The notes: generated from the letters alone by a model not told the origin. Counted from the stretch's first letter, positions 44,570-52,149 are shown. The stretch: DNA of 55,072 nucleotides from JAHHUA01 sp036635475 (GCA_036635475.1 JAVWQH010000011.1:1-55072), one strand, 5' to 3'. Made by a program: numbers and translations.

Positions 44570-45379
44570 TTAAATTAAAATTTCAAATGGTGTACGATTT
44601 TCATAATAATGGTATCTGTCAAAGCCACAGGATTTTATGAGAGCGATTGCCCTGTCAAAATCCTTGCCCATATCCTCGCTTCTATGTGCATCAGAGCCAA
44701 CAGTGATGAGCTTTCCGCCCAATTCAAAGTATCTTTTTATTATATCCTCATTTGGCATTGGCATACCAAGTTTTTGGCGATAACCTGATGTATTAACTTC
44801 CATTGCTTTATTGCGGCGGATAAGATTTTCTAAAATTCTGTCGATTATATCTTGATATTTCGATAAATCAACATTTCTTTTGTATGTGCCTTGAATATAT
44901 CGCACTGGATAGGTGAGGTGAGCAAGACTGTCAAAGTCGCATATTCTTGAGGTTTGTTCCATCATATCAAAATAGCCATCAAGAATTTCAGCTATATTTA
45001 TAGTTTCATCTGAGAAATCAACATCAGAATAATCGCACATATCATAGGGACTGTGGCAACTGCAAATTACAAAATCTAGTTTGTTGTCGTATATAATTTG
45101 GTGAGCAAGTTCTTCGTGATAGAGTTCCTCGCCAATCTCAATTCCAACGGAAATTTTGAGTTTATCTCTGTAATTTTCCTTAGCAATTTTGGCATTAGCT
45201 ATAGAAAGGGGAATATGTTCTTTGCAAAATCCATTCCAATACCTGTTAGAAAGTTCGCAGTGGTCAGTTATTGCAATTCCCAAAAATCCTTTTTCAATTG
45301 CAGATTGACATTGCTGGTCAATTGTTTGTGTTGCATCGTGGGAAAATGAGCTATGGGAATGACTGTCAAAAATAATCAT
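44570..45379 (-). CDS. PHP-domain histidinol-phosphatase family protein
   Basis: A 269-residue PHP-family metal phosphohydrolase similar to HisK/HisJ histidinol-phosphatase. The metal-binding DSHSHSSFSHD near the N-terminus, ITDHCE (about 40), the CSCHSP segment and a C-terminal GSDAHR are all present. The frame is open further upstream, but ATG 45379 is preceded by GGAGG at about 5 bases. No other histidine genes are near, so the substrate could be another phosphoester; I call the family, not the substrate. Confidence 0.9.
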   Translation of the reverse strand: MIIFDSHSHSSFSHDATQTIDQQCQSAIEKGFLGIAITDHCELSNRYWNGFCKEHIPLSIANAKIAKENYRDKLKISVGIEIGEELYHEELAHQIIYDNKLDFVICSCHSPYDMCDYSDVDFSDETINIAEILDGYFDMMEQTSRICDFDSLAHLTYPVRYIQGTYKRNVDLSKYQDIIDRILENLIRRNKAMEVNTSGYRQKLGMPMPNEDIIKRYFELGGKLITVGSDAHRSEDMGKDFDRAIALIKSCGFDRYHYYENRTPFEILI

Positions 45380-45407
45380 AAATGCCTCCGAAATTATTAT
45401 TATATTA

Positions 45408-45436
45408 ATTATATACCAAAACTCAAATATTCGCAA
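45408..45436 (-). promoter_or_regulatory. Sigma-A promoter for the PHP phosphatase-mnmA pair
   Basis: On the minus strand TTGCGA (45431-45436) and TATAAT (45408-45413) are spaced by 17 bases. The start of transcription would be about 22 bases before the ATG at 45379. The -10 is perfect; the -35 matches four of six positions. Confidence 0.55.
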
Positions 45437-45605
45437 TAATAACGTATTTCTTGATTAAATAACTGCCAGAACCAATAAATACAAATAAATTGCAAAAATA
45501 TTCACAAATTTGTTCTATTGTTAGGTATAAAAATCTTGCAAAAAACTGTATAATATGGTTAAATTAAACTAGGGAAGAATTTTTGAAATTGGAGTGAAAA
45601 ATAAT

Positions 45606-47429
45606 ATGAACACAATTGTTAGAGTGGCATCAGCAGTTAACAGGGTGAAGGTTGCTGACACAGACTTTACTTTTGGAAAAATTGTTGAAATAATAGATAC
45701 TTTAAAAGATAATCCGGCAGATATTATAGTTTTCCCAAGCCTTGCAATTTCTTCGGCAAGCTGCGGAATATTATTTGGAAATAAAGCTTTGCTTGATAAT
45801 GCAAAAGAATGTATCGAAAATATTTGCATATTAACTCAAGATTTAGCCACATTTATACTTATCGGAACACCTATTGAAGACAATGGAAAGGTTGTTTCGG
45901 TTATTGCGGTTTTGCATAAAGGGGAAATTGTGGGATATGTTCAAGGGCAAGATGACAGAATGGGATTTCTCAGCCAAGATTATTCCTCAGTAATTCTCCC
46001 ACCAACAACAGTTTTTGGCTGTGGTGGATTAAAGTTTTGCATACTTTCCTGTGAGCCGCTTGCATTGACACAAAAAGCAAAGGATATTGCGGCAACAGGC
46101 TGCGACTTGATTGTTGTGCCATCGTATTCGCCGTCAAAAGCTGCCTATCAAAAGGACGTCAAAAGCGTTGTTAGTGCAGTTTCCAGAACTTATGGCTGTG
46201 CAATTGCAGTTGTCAATGGCGGTATCGGCGACACAACTTCGCCATATGTTTACAGAGGTTTTTCAATGATTTATGAATGTGGAAAACTCTTGCAAGAAAA
46301 AACTTTTGATGAGCAAGATACAACAATGTGCGACCTTGACGTGGATATAATACGTGCAGAAAAAATATCCGTCGGACAGGATTTGCCTTATTATATTGCC
46401 TCAATTGCCAAGGGCAAACAAAAACTTTTGCGACCTATTCCAATGAATCCATACTTACCGCAAAATCCATTTGAAGCTGACGAATATGTTGAGGAACTGT
46501 TCACACTCCAGTGTTTATCCCTTAAAGGCAGACTGGAAAATGTGGGAATAGGAAAAATTGTTATTGGATTTTCGGGTGGACTTGATTCAACATTGGCATT
46601 ATTGGTTGCGGCAAAGACTATGGATATGATGAAACTTCCAAGAGAAAATATCATAGCACTAAGAATGCCCAGCTTTGGAACAAGTGAAAGAACAAGTGGC
46701 AATGCCGAAGTTTTGGCTGAAATACTTTCAGTTACATCAAGAGAAATTTCCATTGAATCCGCAGTAATTCAGCATCTTGCTGATATTGGACATGACGGGG
46801 TGACACAAGATGTGACATATGAAAACGCTCAAGCAAGAGAAAGAACACAAATTGCGTTTGACATTGGGAATATGGAAAAAGCTCTTGTACTGGGAACAGG
46901 CGATTTGTCTGAGATTGCTTTGGGTTGGTGTACATTCGGCGGCGACCATTTGTCGGGATATAATGTCAATGCGTCCATAACAAAAACTATTGCAAAAAAA
47001 ATCGTTTCCCATATTGCAATGAATGATGTTTTTGAAGGCACATCAAGAATCTTAATGGACATTGTGGAAACTCCAATCAGTCCGGAATTAGTGGGCGGCG
47101 GCAAAAAAATAATGCAAAAAACTGAGGAAATTTTAGGCCCATATGAGCTGCACGAATTTTTCTTATACCATATGCTCAAATATGGTTTTCGTCCAAGCAA
47201 AATTTATTATTACGCTTGTTTTGCATTTGTGGGAATACTTGAACCGGAATTTATCAAGGACAAGTTGGAGCTGTTTTTGAGAAGATTTTTCTCATCACAA
47301 TTCAAACGCAGTACTTCGTCGGACAGTGCAATTTTGTGTGAGGGTACGTTTGGACAGGGCTTTTATATGCCGTCTGACATTAATGCTGATATGTATATTA
47401 AAGAGCTAAAAACAGCAAGTTTTCGCTGA
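45606..47429 (+). CDS. nadE: NAD+ synthetase NadE, two-domain form with a degenerate glutaminase domain
   Basis: The last step of NAD synthesis: amidation of deamido-NAD using ATP. The 607-residue protein has a nitrilase-like glutaminase domain (about 1-270) and an NAD synthetase domain (about 290-607) with the PP-loop SGGLDS at 323-328. In the glutaminase half the catalytic glutamate of the usual FPEL motif is replaced (FPSL, S45), the lysine expected in VPK is missing (VQG, about 112-114), and only the cysteine remains (C149 in LSCEPL). It may therefore use free ammonia. The start is ATG 45606, 11 bases after GGAG; GTG 45594 is overlapped by that site. Confidence 0.92.
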   Translation: MNTIVRVASAVNRVKVADTDFTFGKIVEIIDTLKDNPADIIVFPSLAISSASCGILFGNKALLDNAKECIENICILTQDLATFILIGTPIEDNGKVVSVIAVLHKGEIVGYVQGQDDRMGFLSQDYSSVILPPTTVFGCGGLKFCILSCEPLALTQKAKDIAATGCDLIVVPSYSPSKAAYQKDVKSVVSAVSRTYGCAIAVVNGGIGDTTSPYVYRGFSMIYECGKLLQEKTFDEQDTTMCDLDVDIIRAEKISVGQDLPYYIASIAKGKQKLLRPIPMNPYLPQNPFEADEYVEELFTLQCLSLKGRLENVGIGKIVIGFSGGLDSTLALLVAAKTMDMMKLPRENIIALRMPSFGTSERTSGNAEVLAEILSVTSREISIESAVIQHLADIGHDGVTQDVTYENAQARERTQIAFDIGNMEKALVLGTGDLSEIALGWCTFGGDHLSGYNVNASITKTIAKKIVSHIAMNDVFEGTSRILMDIVETPISPELVGGGKKIMQKTEEILGPYELHEFFLYHMLKYGFRPSKIYYYACFAFVGILEPEFIKDKLELFLRRFFSSQFKRSTSSDSAILCEGTFGQGFYMPSDINADMYIKELKTASFR

Positions 47430-47462
47430 TTAAAATATTAAAATTAAAGGAGAGCGGAACAA

Positions 47463-47729
47463 ATGAACGGAAAATGCAGTTGCTGTAATAATGAAAACAA
47501 GGACAATAAAGAGCCTGTTATTGGCGAGTATGTTTGCTATTGTAATCACGTTACTGAAAATGATATTGTTGAAGCTATGAAAAATGGTGCATCAACAGTG
47601 AAAGAAGTTATTGCTAAAACAGGAGCAATGAAAAATTCAAATTGTGCAGTTAATAACCCTAAAGGAACTTGTTGTTATTCCGATATAGTTTATGTTTTTG
47701 ATAAACATAAGGATATTTTGGGGAAATAG
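47463..47729 (+). CDS. BFD-like [2Fe-2S] protein
   Basis: An 88-residue protein with an N-terminal CSCC cluster (C5, C7, C8) and a BFD/CopZ-type [2Fe-2S] domain: C25-x-C27, helix-turn pattern (ENDIVEAMKNGASTVKEVIAKTGA), then C61 and C70-C71. The second pair is spaced C-x8-CC instead of the usual close CxxC, which marks a distinct clostridial subgroup; some relatives are thought to be selenoproteins. The role is unknown, possibly electron transfer or metal handling. It is 33 bases after nadE and probably cotranscribed. AGGAG precedes the ATG. Confidence 0.82.
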   Translation: MNGKCSCCNNENKDNKEPVIGEYVCYCNHVTENDIVEAMKNGASTVKEVIAKTGAMKNSNCAVNNPKGTCCYSDIVYVFDKHKDILGK

Positions 47730-47750
47730 TTCCACCAATTATACATACAA

Positions 47751-47794
47751 AAAACACGAGTTGTCGCACTAAAAATGCCTCAACTCGTGTTTTT
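47751..47794. terminator. Bidirectional intrinsic terminator
   Basis: AAAACACGAGTTG (47751-47763) and CAACTCGTGTTTT (47781-47793) form a 12-13-bp perfect stem with A-run on the left and T-run on the right. It ends the nadE-BFD transcript and, on the other strand, the alpha/beta hydrolase transcript. Confidence 0.9.
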
Positions 47795-47811
47795 ATTTAG
47801 ATTAAATTATA

Positions 47812-48422
47812 CTATTTATGCCATTCTTCCAATGATTTCAACATAATTTCACAGCTGTTTTTATAAGCTTTTCCGTTGTCATCGTAATTTCCGCCCAATT
47901 TATAGCGGTAAAGGGAACTGCCTTTCAAGAAATTATGCCCAACATTTGGATATGTATAAATTTGAGCTTTATCCTTATTGTCTTCGTAAATTTCTTTTGC
48001 CATAGCAGCACTATTCCAATATCTGTCGTCTTCGCCTGCAAATAAAAGGATTTTGCCTTTGAAATTATCTGTTTTAATCTTTGCAGCATCAGCATTATCA
48101 GAGTTCTTCAAAGATGAAGAATATCTGGAACGGAAGGAGTAATTAGTGTAGAATAAGTCAGATGACATTAGTTCGCCACGTGACAAAAGACTTGAAGATT
48201 TAAAATCTACAAAAGGAATTGGTTCGCCTTTAAATGACCAAGATGAAGTTGCTTCATCGCTAAGACCTTGAAAAACGTGACTTGATGGGGAGAACAACAC
48301 AAGGTTAGTTATTTCAGGGTAGTAATTTTGCAATAATAGTGCCATTTCAGCACCCTTAGAGCTACCGATAACAGTTATAATATCTGTTGAAGTGCAGTTT
48401 TTCTTAGCATAGTCCAAAATAG
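47812..48422 (-). CDS. Alpha/beta hydrolase, C-terminal part (cut by assembly gap)
   Basis: About 203 residues of an alpha/beta hydrolase resembling the C-terminal domain of acyl-CoA thioesterase/BAAT proteins. The nucleophile elbow is G-S-S-K-G in VIGSSKGAEMALLL, the acid is probably in FAGEDDRYW, and the histidine is in NVGHNFLKG. The upstream end runs into the 100-N gap. The N-terminal part (48523-48767) is in a different frame relative to the artificial gap length, so this is one gene, not two. The substrate is unknown. Confidence 0.82.
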
Positions 48423-48522
48423 NNNNNNNNNNNNNNNNNNNNNNNNNNNNNNNNNNNNNNNNNNNNNNNNNNNNNNNNNNNNNNNNNNNNNNNNNNNNNN
48501 NNNNNNNNNNNNNNNNNNNNNN
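48423..48522. other. Assembly gap of 100 N
   Basis: Exactly 100 undetermined bases, a conventional placeholder for a gap of unknown size. The flanking frames fit a single gene only if the true gap length leaves remainder 2 on division by 3. Judging from the family, some tens of residues are missing. Confidence 0.98.
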
Positions 48523-48767
48523 TTGATGTGAAATCCGTGAAGTTCATCATGACTAATCATAACAACTCGAGCATCTTTAACTACGTGTCTATAAGTGTCA
48601 ACACTATGAGTCATATAATAATTGTCATTGCTATCAATATTTGTTCGCCAATAGTTTACTCTGCGAATTGCGTATAATATAAGGAAGACAACCAAAAAAA
48701 TTGCAATGCCTTGTATAATTATATCCATCACATAGCCTATACGTTTGCTTGTCGAATATTTTAGCAT
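48523..48767 (-). CDS. Alpha/beta hydrolase, N-terminal part (cut by assembly gap)
   Basis: The first ~81 residues of the hydrolase. There is one membrane segment (about residues 17-37, IIIQGIAIFLVVFLILYAI), then a soluble stretch ending in VVMISHDELHGFHI before the gap, so the enzyme is probably membrane-anchored. The ATG at 48767 is preceded by GAGGTGGAG. It continues in the fragment at 47812-48422. Confidence 0.78.
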
Positions 48768-48861
48768 TTCTCCACCTCATAAATATTTCATAATTTTATA
48801 AGACAAATATAGAATATCCCCCTCTGAAAATATCAGACAGGGGATAAGTGCTATAGAAAAA

Positions 48862-49278
48862 CTAATAATTAATAGAATATTGTTTTAATCCTTCAGGAAG
48901 AGCATTTGCATCGCAAGAGATTAAAAAAACAAGATTAACGTTATTTTCTTTTGTAAAATCAGCAAGTTTTTTAACGATTTCTTCAAATTTGTTGATATCA
49001 TTTCCGCCAATTTTGAAAGTTGAATCAATAAATAAATCTGTTATATCATAGTCACCGGCAAGAAGTCCGGCAATAAATCCATAAAGGGAATCAAAACCAT
49101 CAATTGAGTAGTGGTCACTATCAACGAGTCTTGCTTTATGGTCAAGGTCATATGTAAGTTTCAAGCCTTTTTCAACACAAACTACATTACCCTTTGAGGT
49201 GCTTGCAGCTTTGTTTGCCAAGTCAATAAGAGCTTTTGTTTTTCCGGAACCTTTGTTGCCAACGATTAATTTAATCAT
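48862..49278 (-). CDS. Small P-loop ATPase-like protein
   Basis: A 138-residue protein beginning directly with a Walker A loop (GNKGSGKTK, residues 7-15). LFIDSTF (about 83) may be the Walker B strand and VNLVFLISCDANALP (about 114) the next core strand. This is a minimal P-loop fold with no further domain. Similar small proteins occur in clostridia, sometimes labelled PilT-like, but there is no evidence for a role in pili. GGAGG precedes the ATG, and it has its own strong promoter. Function unknown. Confidence 0.75.
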   Translation of the reverse strand: MIKLIVGNKGSGKTKALIDLANKAASTSKGNVVCVEKGLKLTYDLDHKARLVDSDHYSIDGFDSLYGFIAGLLAGDYDITDLFIDSTFKIGGNDINKFEEIVKKLADFTKENNVNLVFLISCDANALPEGLKQYSINY

Positions 49279-49394
49279 AAATTTTTCCTCCCATACATTT
49301 TACTTAAAACCAGATAAAAAATAAATAGTAAGTACTAAACAAGCTACAAATTTCCAAGATATAAATTGAATTGCAGAAGATTTGTAGTGATTAC

Positions 49395-49423
49395 ATTATA
49401 CAACAAAGATACAAAATTTGCAA
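49395..49423 (-). promoter_or_regulatory. Sigma-A promoter for the small P-loop protein
   Basis: On the minus strand TTGCAA (49418-49423) and a perfect TATAAT (49395-49400) are separated by 17 bases. The untranslated leader would be about 110 bases long. The rest of the 246-base gap to the next gene shows no other clear signal. Confidence 0.7.
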
Positions 49424-49524
49424 TATAACTTTTACATTTTTATCAATTTTATACAGTTTGCATAAAAGCGGATAGGCTTTGTTAACATAAACGTTTTATC
49501 AAGTAAAATATGATGTCATTAATA

Positions 49525-50679
49525 TTAATCAAAACGACAAAATTCATTCCAAAGTTGATTTGCAGTTGAAAAAATATTTCTTGCCTCAATTTGTTCTGCG
49601 GCTATGATTGGATATTCGCTGATTTTCTTGTCTTCGATGTAAACTGAAACTGTCCCGAGTTTTTGCCCTTTATCAACAGGAGCAGTAACTTTTTCAGCGA
49701 TATTTATAGTTGTTTTGATTGAGTTTTTATCTTTTTTCTTGAGAAGAAGATATTTTGGAGCTGTTGAAATTGCCTTTATTTCAGCCTCTTTTCCGCCGAT
49801 TACCTCAACACAGCGTATTAAAGAGTTGGTTTCGGGAATTTGAATATTGTCATAGGTGGCAAAACCGAAATTGAGCAATTCTTCAGTTGAGGCAAACCGT
49901 TCTTTGCCGGTTTTTCCGCCCATTGTGACAGCTATAAGGGATAAATTTCCTCTTGTTGCAGTTGCACTCAAACAATGTCCGGCATTGTCAGTTGTACCTG
50001 TTTTTAAGCCGGTTGCACCTTTATAAAAGCGAATTAATCTGTTGGTATTCACCAGTTGAGTTTTGCCGTTTCTAAGAGAATCAATCCAAATAGTTGAATA
50101 TTCCAATATTTGTGGGTGCTTCATAAGTTCACGAGAAACGATTGCAACATCTCTTGCAGTTGTGTAGTGGCCATCTTCGTCAAGCCCATGACAGTTGACA
50201 TAATGAGTGCCATTCATTCCCAGTTGGGCGGCTCTTTCGTTCATTTTTTTAGCAAAAGCAGCCTCATTTCCTGCGAGATGTTCAGCAACAGCAACAGCTC
50301 CATCGTTTGCACTGGCAACAGCAATAGCTTTGAGTATATCGTGAAGGCTCATTTCTTCACCCACTTCAAGCCATATTTCACTTCCGCCCATAATTTTTGC
50401 GTCAGCAGAAATAGAAATCTTATCCTCAAGACTTGCCTCACCATTTTCTATCGCTTCAATTACAAGCAGCATAGTCATAATTTTGGTAAGCGATGCGGGA
50501 GCAGCTTTTTCGTCAATATTTTTCTGGAGCAAAATTTCTCCGCTTTCCTGTTCCATTAATATTGCACTTTTGCAGGGTAAATTATCGCATAAATCGGCAT
50601 TTGTATCATCAGCATAGGAAACAATGCAACAGGATAATGCAATATTAAAAGCTAAAAGAAAAGCAAATATTTTTTTCAT
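49525..50679 (-). CDS. D-alanyl-D-alanine carboxypeptidase (DacF/DacB-like)
   Basis: A penicillin-binding protein 5-type enzyme that trims D-Ala from peptidoglycan stem peptides. The 384-residue protein has a signal peptide (cleavage near residue 23), S63-L-T-K66, S123-A-N125 and K226-T-G228, the three active-site motifs, then a C-terminal beta domain (about 290-375) that may bind membranes or wall. GAGGG precedes the ATG. A sigma-E-like promoter lies upstream, so a role in the spore cortex, like B. subtilis DacB, is plausible. Confidence 0.93.
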   Translation of the reverse strand: MKKIFAFLLAFNIALSCCIVSYADDTNADLCDNLPCKSAILMEQESGEILLQKNIDEKAAPASLTKIMTMLLVIEAIENGEASLEDKISISADAKIMGGSEIWLEVGEEMSLHDILKAIAVASANDGAVAVAEHLAGNEAAFAKKMNERAAQLGMNGTHYVNCHGLDEDGHYTTARDVAIVSRELMKHPQILEYSTIWIDSLRNGKTQLVNTNRLIRFYKGATGLKTGTTDNAGHCLSATATRGNLSLIAVTMGGKTGKERFASTEELLNFGFATYDNIQIPETNSLIRCVEVIGGKEAEIKAISTAPKYLLLKKKDKNSIKTTINIAEKVTAPVDKGQKLGTVSVYIEDKKISEYPIIAAEQIEARNIFSTANQLWNEFCRFD

Positions 50680-50719
50680 AAATAACCCTCATTTCAAGGT
50701 AATATAATAAATCTAATTA

Positions 50720-50750
50720 ATTCTATGCTAAAATAAAGGTGAAATATGAT
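50720..50750 (-). promoter_or_regulatory. Sigma-E-like (mother-cell) promoter for the carboxypeptidase gene
   Basis: On the minus strand ATCATATT (50743-50750) and CATAGAAT (50720-50727) match the B. subtilis sigma-E boxes GTCATATT and CATACAAT at seven and six to seven of eight positions, with a 15-base spacer. This also meets the looser ATA-N16-18-CATAnnnT rule. The leader would be about 33 bases. Confidence 0.5.
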
Positions 50751-50858
50751 AAGAAAATTATGTAATATAAAATAGTGGTGTTACATAGTATTTATTACTC
50801 TTAAATAATTAATTAATTGTTAAATTTCAATAAAAAACGAATAAATAGGAAAAAACTA

Positions 50859-50887
50859 TTGACACTATGTCATAGTTTTACTATAAT
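50859..50887 (+). promoter_or_regulatory. Perfect consensus sigma-A promoter upstream of greA, with overlapping dyads
   Basis: TTGACA (50859-50864) and TATAAT (50882-50887) are both perfect with a 17-base spacer. Three overlapping dyads cover the promoter: TGACA/TGTCA (50860-50872), ACTATG/CATAGT (50864-50876) and ATAGT/ACTAT (50872-50884). Such symmetry in the spacer suggests an operator for a dimeric repressor or a promoter-distorting activator. Confidence 0.88.
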
Positions 50888-50893
50888 ACTACT

Positions 50894-50940
50894 ATTGTCT
50901 AAGAGCCTTGTTTGCTTATTGCTGAGCAAACAAGGTTTTT
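50894..50940 (+). ncRNA. Putative short greA leader RNA ending at an internal terminator
   Basis: Transcription from the consensus promoter would begin near 50894 and meet an intrinsic terminator at 50906-50940, giving an RNA of about 45-47 bases. Only read-through would reach greA. The arrangement resembles the E. coli greA leader that gives the short GraL RNAs. It may be an attenuator, a small RNA, or both; no leader peptide with a good ribosome site is seen. Confidence 0.55.
50906..50940 (+). terminator. Intrinsic terminator in the greA leader
   Basis: CCTTGTTTGCT (50906-50916) and AGCAAACAAGG (50925-50935) form a perfect 11-bp stem with an 8-base loop, followed by five Ts. It lies only about 12 bases after the predicted transcription start and 87 bases before greA. 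Confidence 0.9.
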
Positions 50941-51027
50941 AGTAATAGATTTAACTATTTTTTATTGTATATGACGGACAGTAAGAAATATTTAAGATAA
51001 AAATAACTTCATTTGGAGGAATATAAA

Positions 51028-51501
51028 ATGGCTAACGAAGTAGTTATGACATCAGATGGTTATGAAAAATTAAAAGACGAGGTTGAATTTCTAAAAACTG
51101 TTCGTCGACAAGAAATTTCCGAAAAAATAAGAGTTGCTCGAGGATATGGTGACTTATCCGAAAACAGTGAATATGACGAAGCAAAAAATGACCAAGCAAT
51201 AGTTGAATCAAGAATTATGCAAATTGAAGAACAGCTTAAAACTGTTAAGATTATTTGCACCGACCAAATTGACAAAAACACTGTTTCTGTGGGAACAAAA
51301 GTTAAGATTTTGGATATGGAATTTAACGATGTGCTTGAATATAGAATTGTTTCATCACTTGAAGGCAATGGCGATATGGACACAATTACCGATACTTCTC
51401 CCGTTGGAATTGCTCTTTTGGGACGTAAAATCGGTGATGTTGTTAATGCCACTGTTCCAACAGGTGTTATTCAATTCAAAATTATGGAAATCGACGTATA
51501 A
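51028..51501 (+). CDS. greA: Transcription elongation factor GreA
   Basis: GreA rescues backtracked RNA polymerase by stimulating cleavage of the 3' end of the transcript. The 157-residue protein has the N-terminal coiled coil with the acidic tip D42 and E45 (GDLSENSEYDEA) and a C-terminal FKBP-like domain with ISDTSPVGIALLGRKIGDVV-type sequence. Start: GGAGG at 51015-51019 is 8 bases from ATG 51028; the TTG at 51013 overlaps that site. Its leader contains a terminator, implying regulated read-through. Confidence 0.97.
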   Translation: MANEVVMTSDGYEKLKDEVEFLKTVRRQEISEKIRVARGYGDLSENSEYDEAKNDQAIVESRIMQIEEQLKTVKIICTDQIDKNTVSVGTKVKILDMEFNDVLEYRIVSSLEGNGDMDTITDTSPVGIALLGRKIGDVVNATVPTGVIQFKIMEIDV

Positions 51502-51513
51502 TTTTCAAACCAA

Positions 51514-51556
51514 TAAAAGCGATAATCACTAAACAATGTGATTATCGCTTTTTTCA
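51514..51556 (+). terminator. Intrinsic terminator of greA
   Basis: AAAAGCGATAATCAC and GTGATTATCGCTTTT form a perfect stem of about 15 bp with an 8-base loop (TAAACAAT), followed by a T-run. It is a strong plus-strand terminator. Confidence 0.93.
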
Positions 51557-51606
51557 TAAATTACATATGAAGTTTTCATCGCAATGCCCAACGAATATAT
51601 GAATGT

Positions 51607-52149
51607 TTAGAACTTTTTCCACAATTCAGAAAACTTTTCAATGGCTTGTTGGCTCTTTGAAAGTTCTCCAATTTCAAAAGCCGAAGCCGCTTCATCAAAA
51701 ACTATTTGCCATTTTAGGCTTTTAAAAATGCAGGCAAATTGTTGGCTAATCAAATTATATTGAATATCATCAATTCCGCTTGCTCCAACAGCTACAATAC
51801 CGACTTTTTTATCTTGCTTGTGGAAGGGAAGAGCTTTTGAATAAAATTTGTCAACAAGAAGTTTGAGCTGACCGGACATACCCCACCAGTAAACAGGTGT
51901 GCCCAAAATGAGGACATCACATTCATAAATTTTCTCCATAATATCCACACTATCATCACCGAGAACGCATTTTCCGCCATTGAATTTGCAAGATTCGCAA
52001 GCAACACAACCCTTGATGTTTTTTTGGCATACATCAATAATTTCAACTTCGTTTTGAACGTTTTTTCCAAACCCCTCAGCGATTGCATTTAAAGCGGTTT
52101 TTGTATTTCCATTGAGTCTTGGACTGCCGTTTAACATTAAAATTTTCAT
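51607..52149 (-). CDS. Iron-sulfur flavoprotein (Isf-like) / NAD(P)H-dependent FMN reductase
   Basis: A 180-residue flavodoxin-like protein. The FMN-binding loop GSPRLNGNTKTAL lies at residues 8-20, and a compact cluster motif C48-x2-C51-x2-C54-x6-C61 fits the [4Fe-4S] motif of archaeal and clostridial Isf proteins (CX2CX2CX4-7C). GTPVYWWGMSGQLK is the usual second flavin contact. Isf proteins pass electrons from ferredoxin to O2 or peroxide or to unknown acceptors. It may protect an anaerobe from oxygen. The ATG is preceded by a GGGGA-type site. Confidence 0.87.
   Translation of the reverse strand: MKILMLNGSPRLNGNTKTALNAIAEGFGKNVQNEVEIIDVCQKNIKGCVACESCKFNGGKCVLGDDSVDIMEKIYECDVLILGTPVYWWGMSGQLKLLVDKFYSKALPFHKQDKKVGIVAVGASGIDDIQYNLISQQFACIFKSLKWQIVFDEAASAFEIGELSKSQQAIEKFSELWKKF

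Larger units (their letters stand above)
50680..51027. other. Regulatory region between the carboxypeptidase and greA
   Basis: No protein gene is visible in these 348 bases. The left part carries the sigma-E-like promoter (minus strand). The right part carries the consensus promoter, the short leader RNA with its terminator, and 87 further AT-rich bases before greA, in which no second convincing promoter is seen. Confidence 0.7.

Noticed and set aside
45549..45554. TATAAT upstream of nadE
   Set aside because: The -35 position reads TATAAA and the nearest TTG-type box is too far; it may be a -10 with a weak -35, but I cannot support it.
47812..48767. Frameshifted pseudogene at the alpha/beta hydrolase
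   Set aside because: The frame change coincides with the 100-N placeholder and is an artefact of its arbitrary length.
48814..48844. Hairpin TCCCC...GGGGA downstream of the P-loop gene as a terminator
   Set aside because: No U-run follows on either strand, so I leave it as an unassigned inverted repeat.
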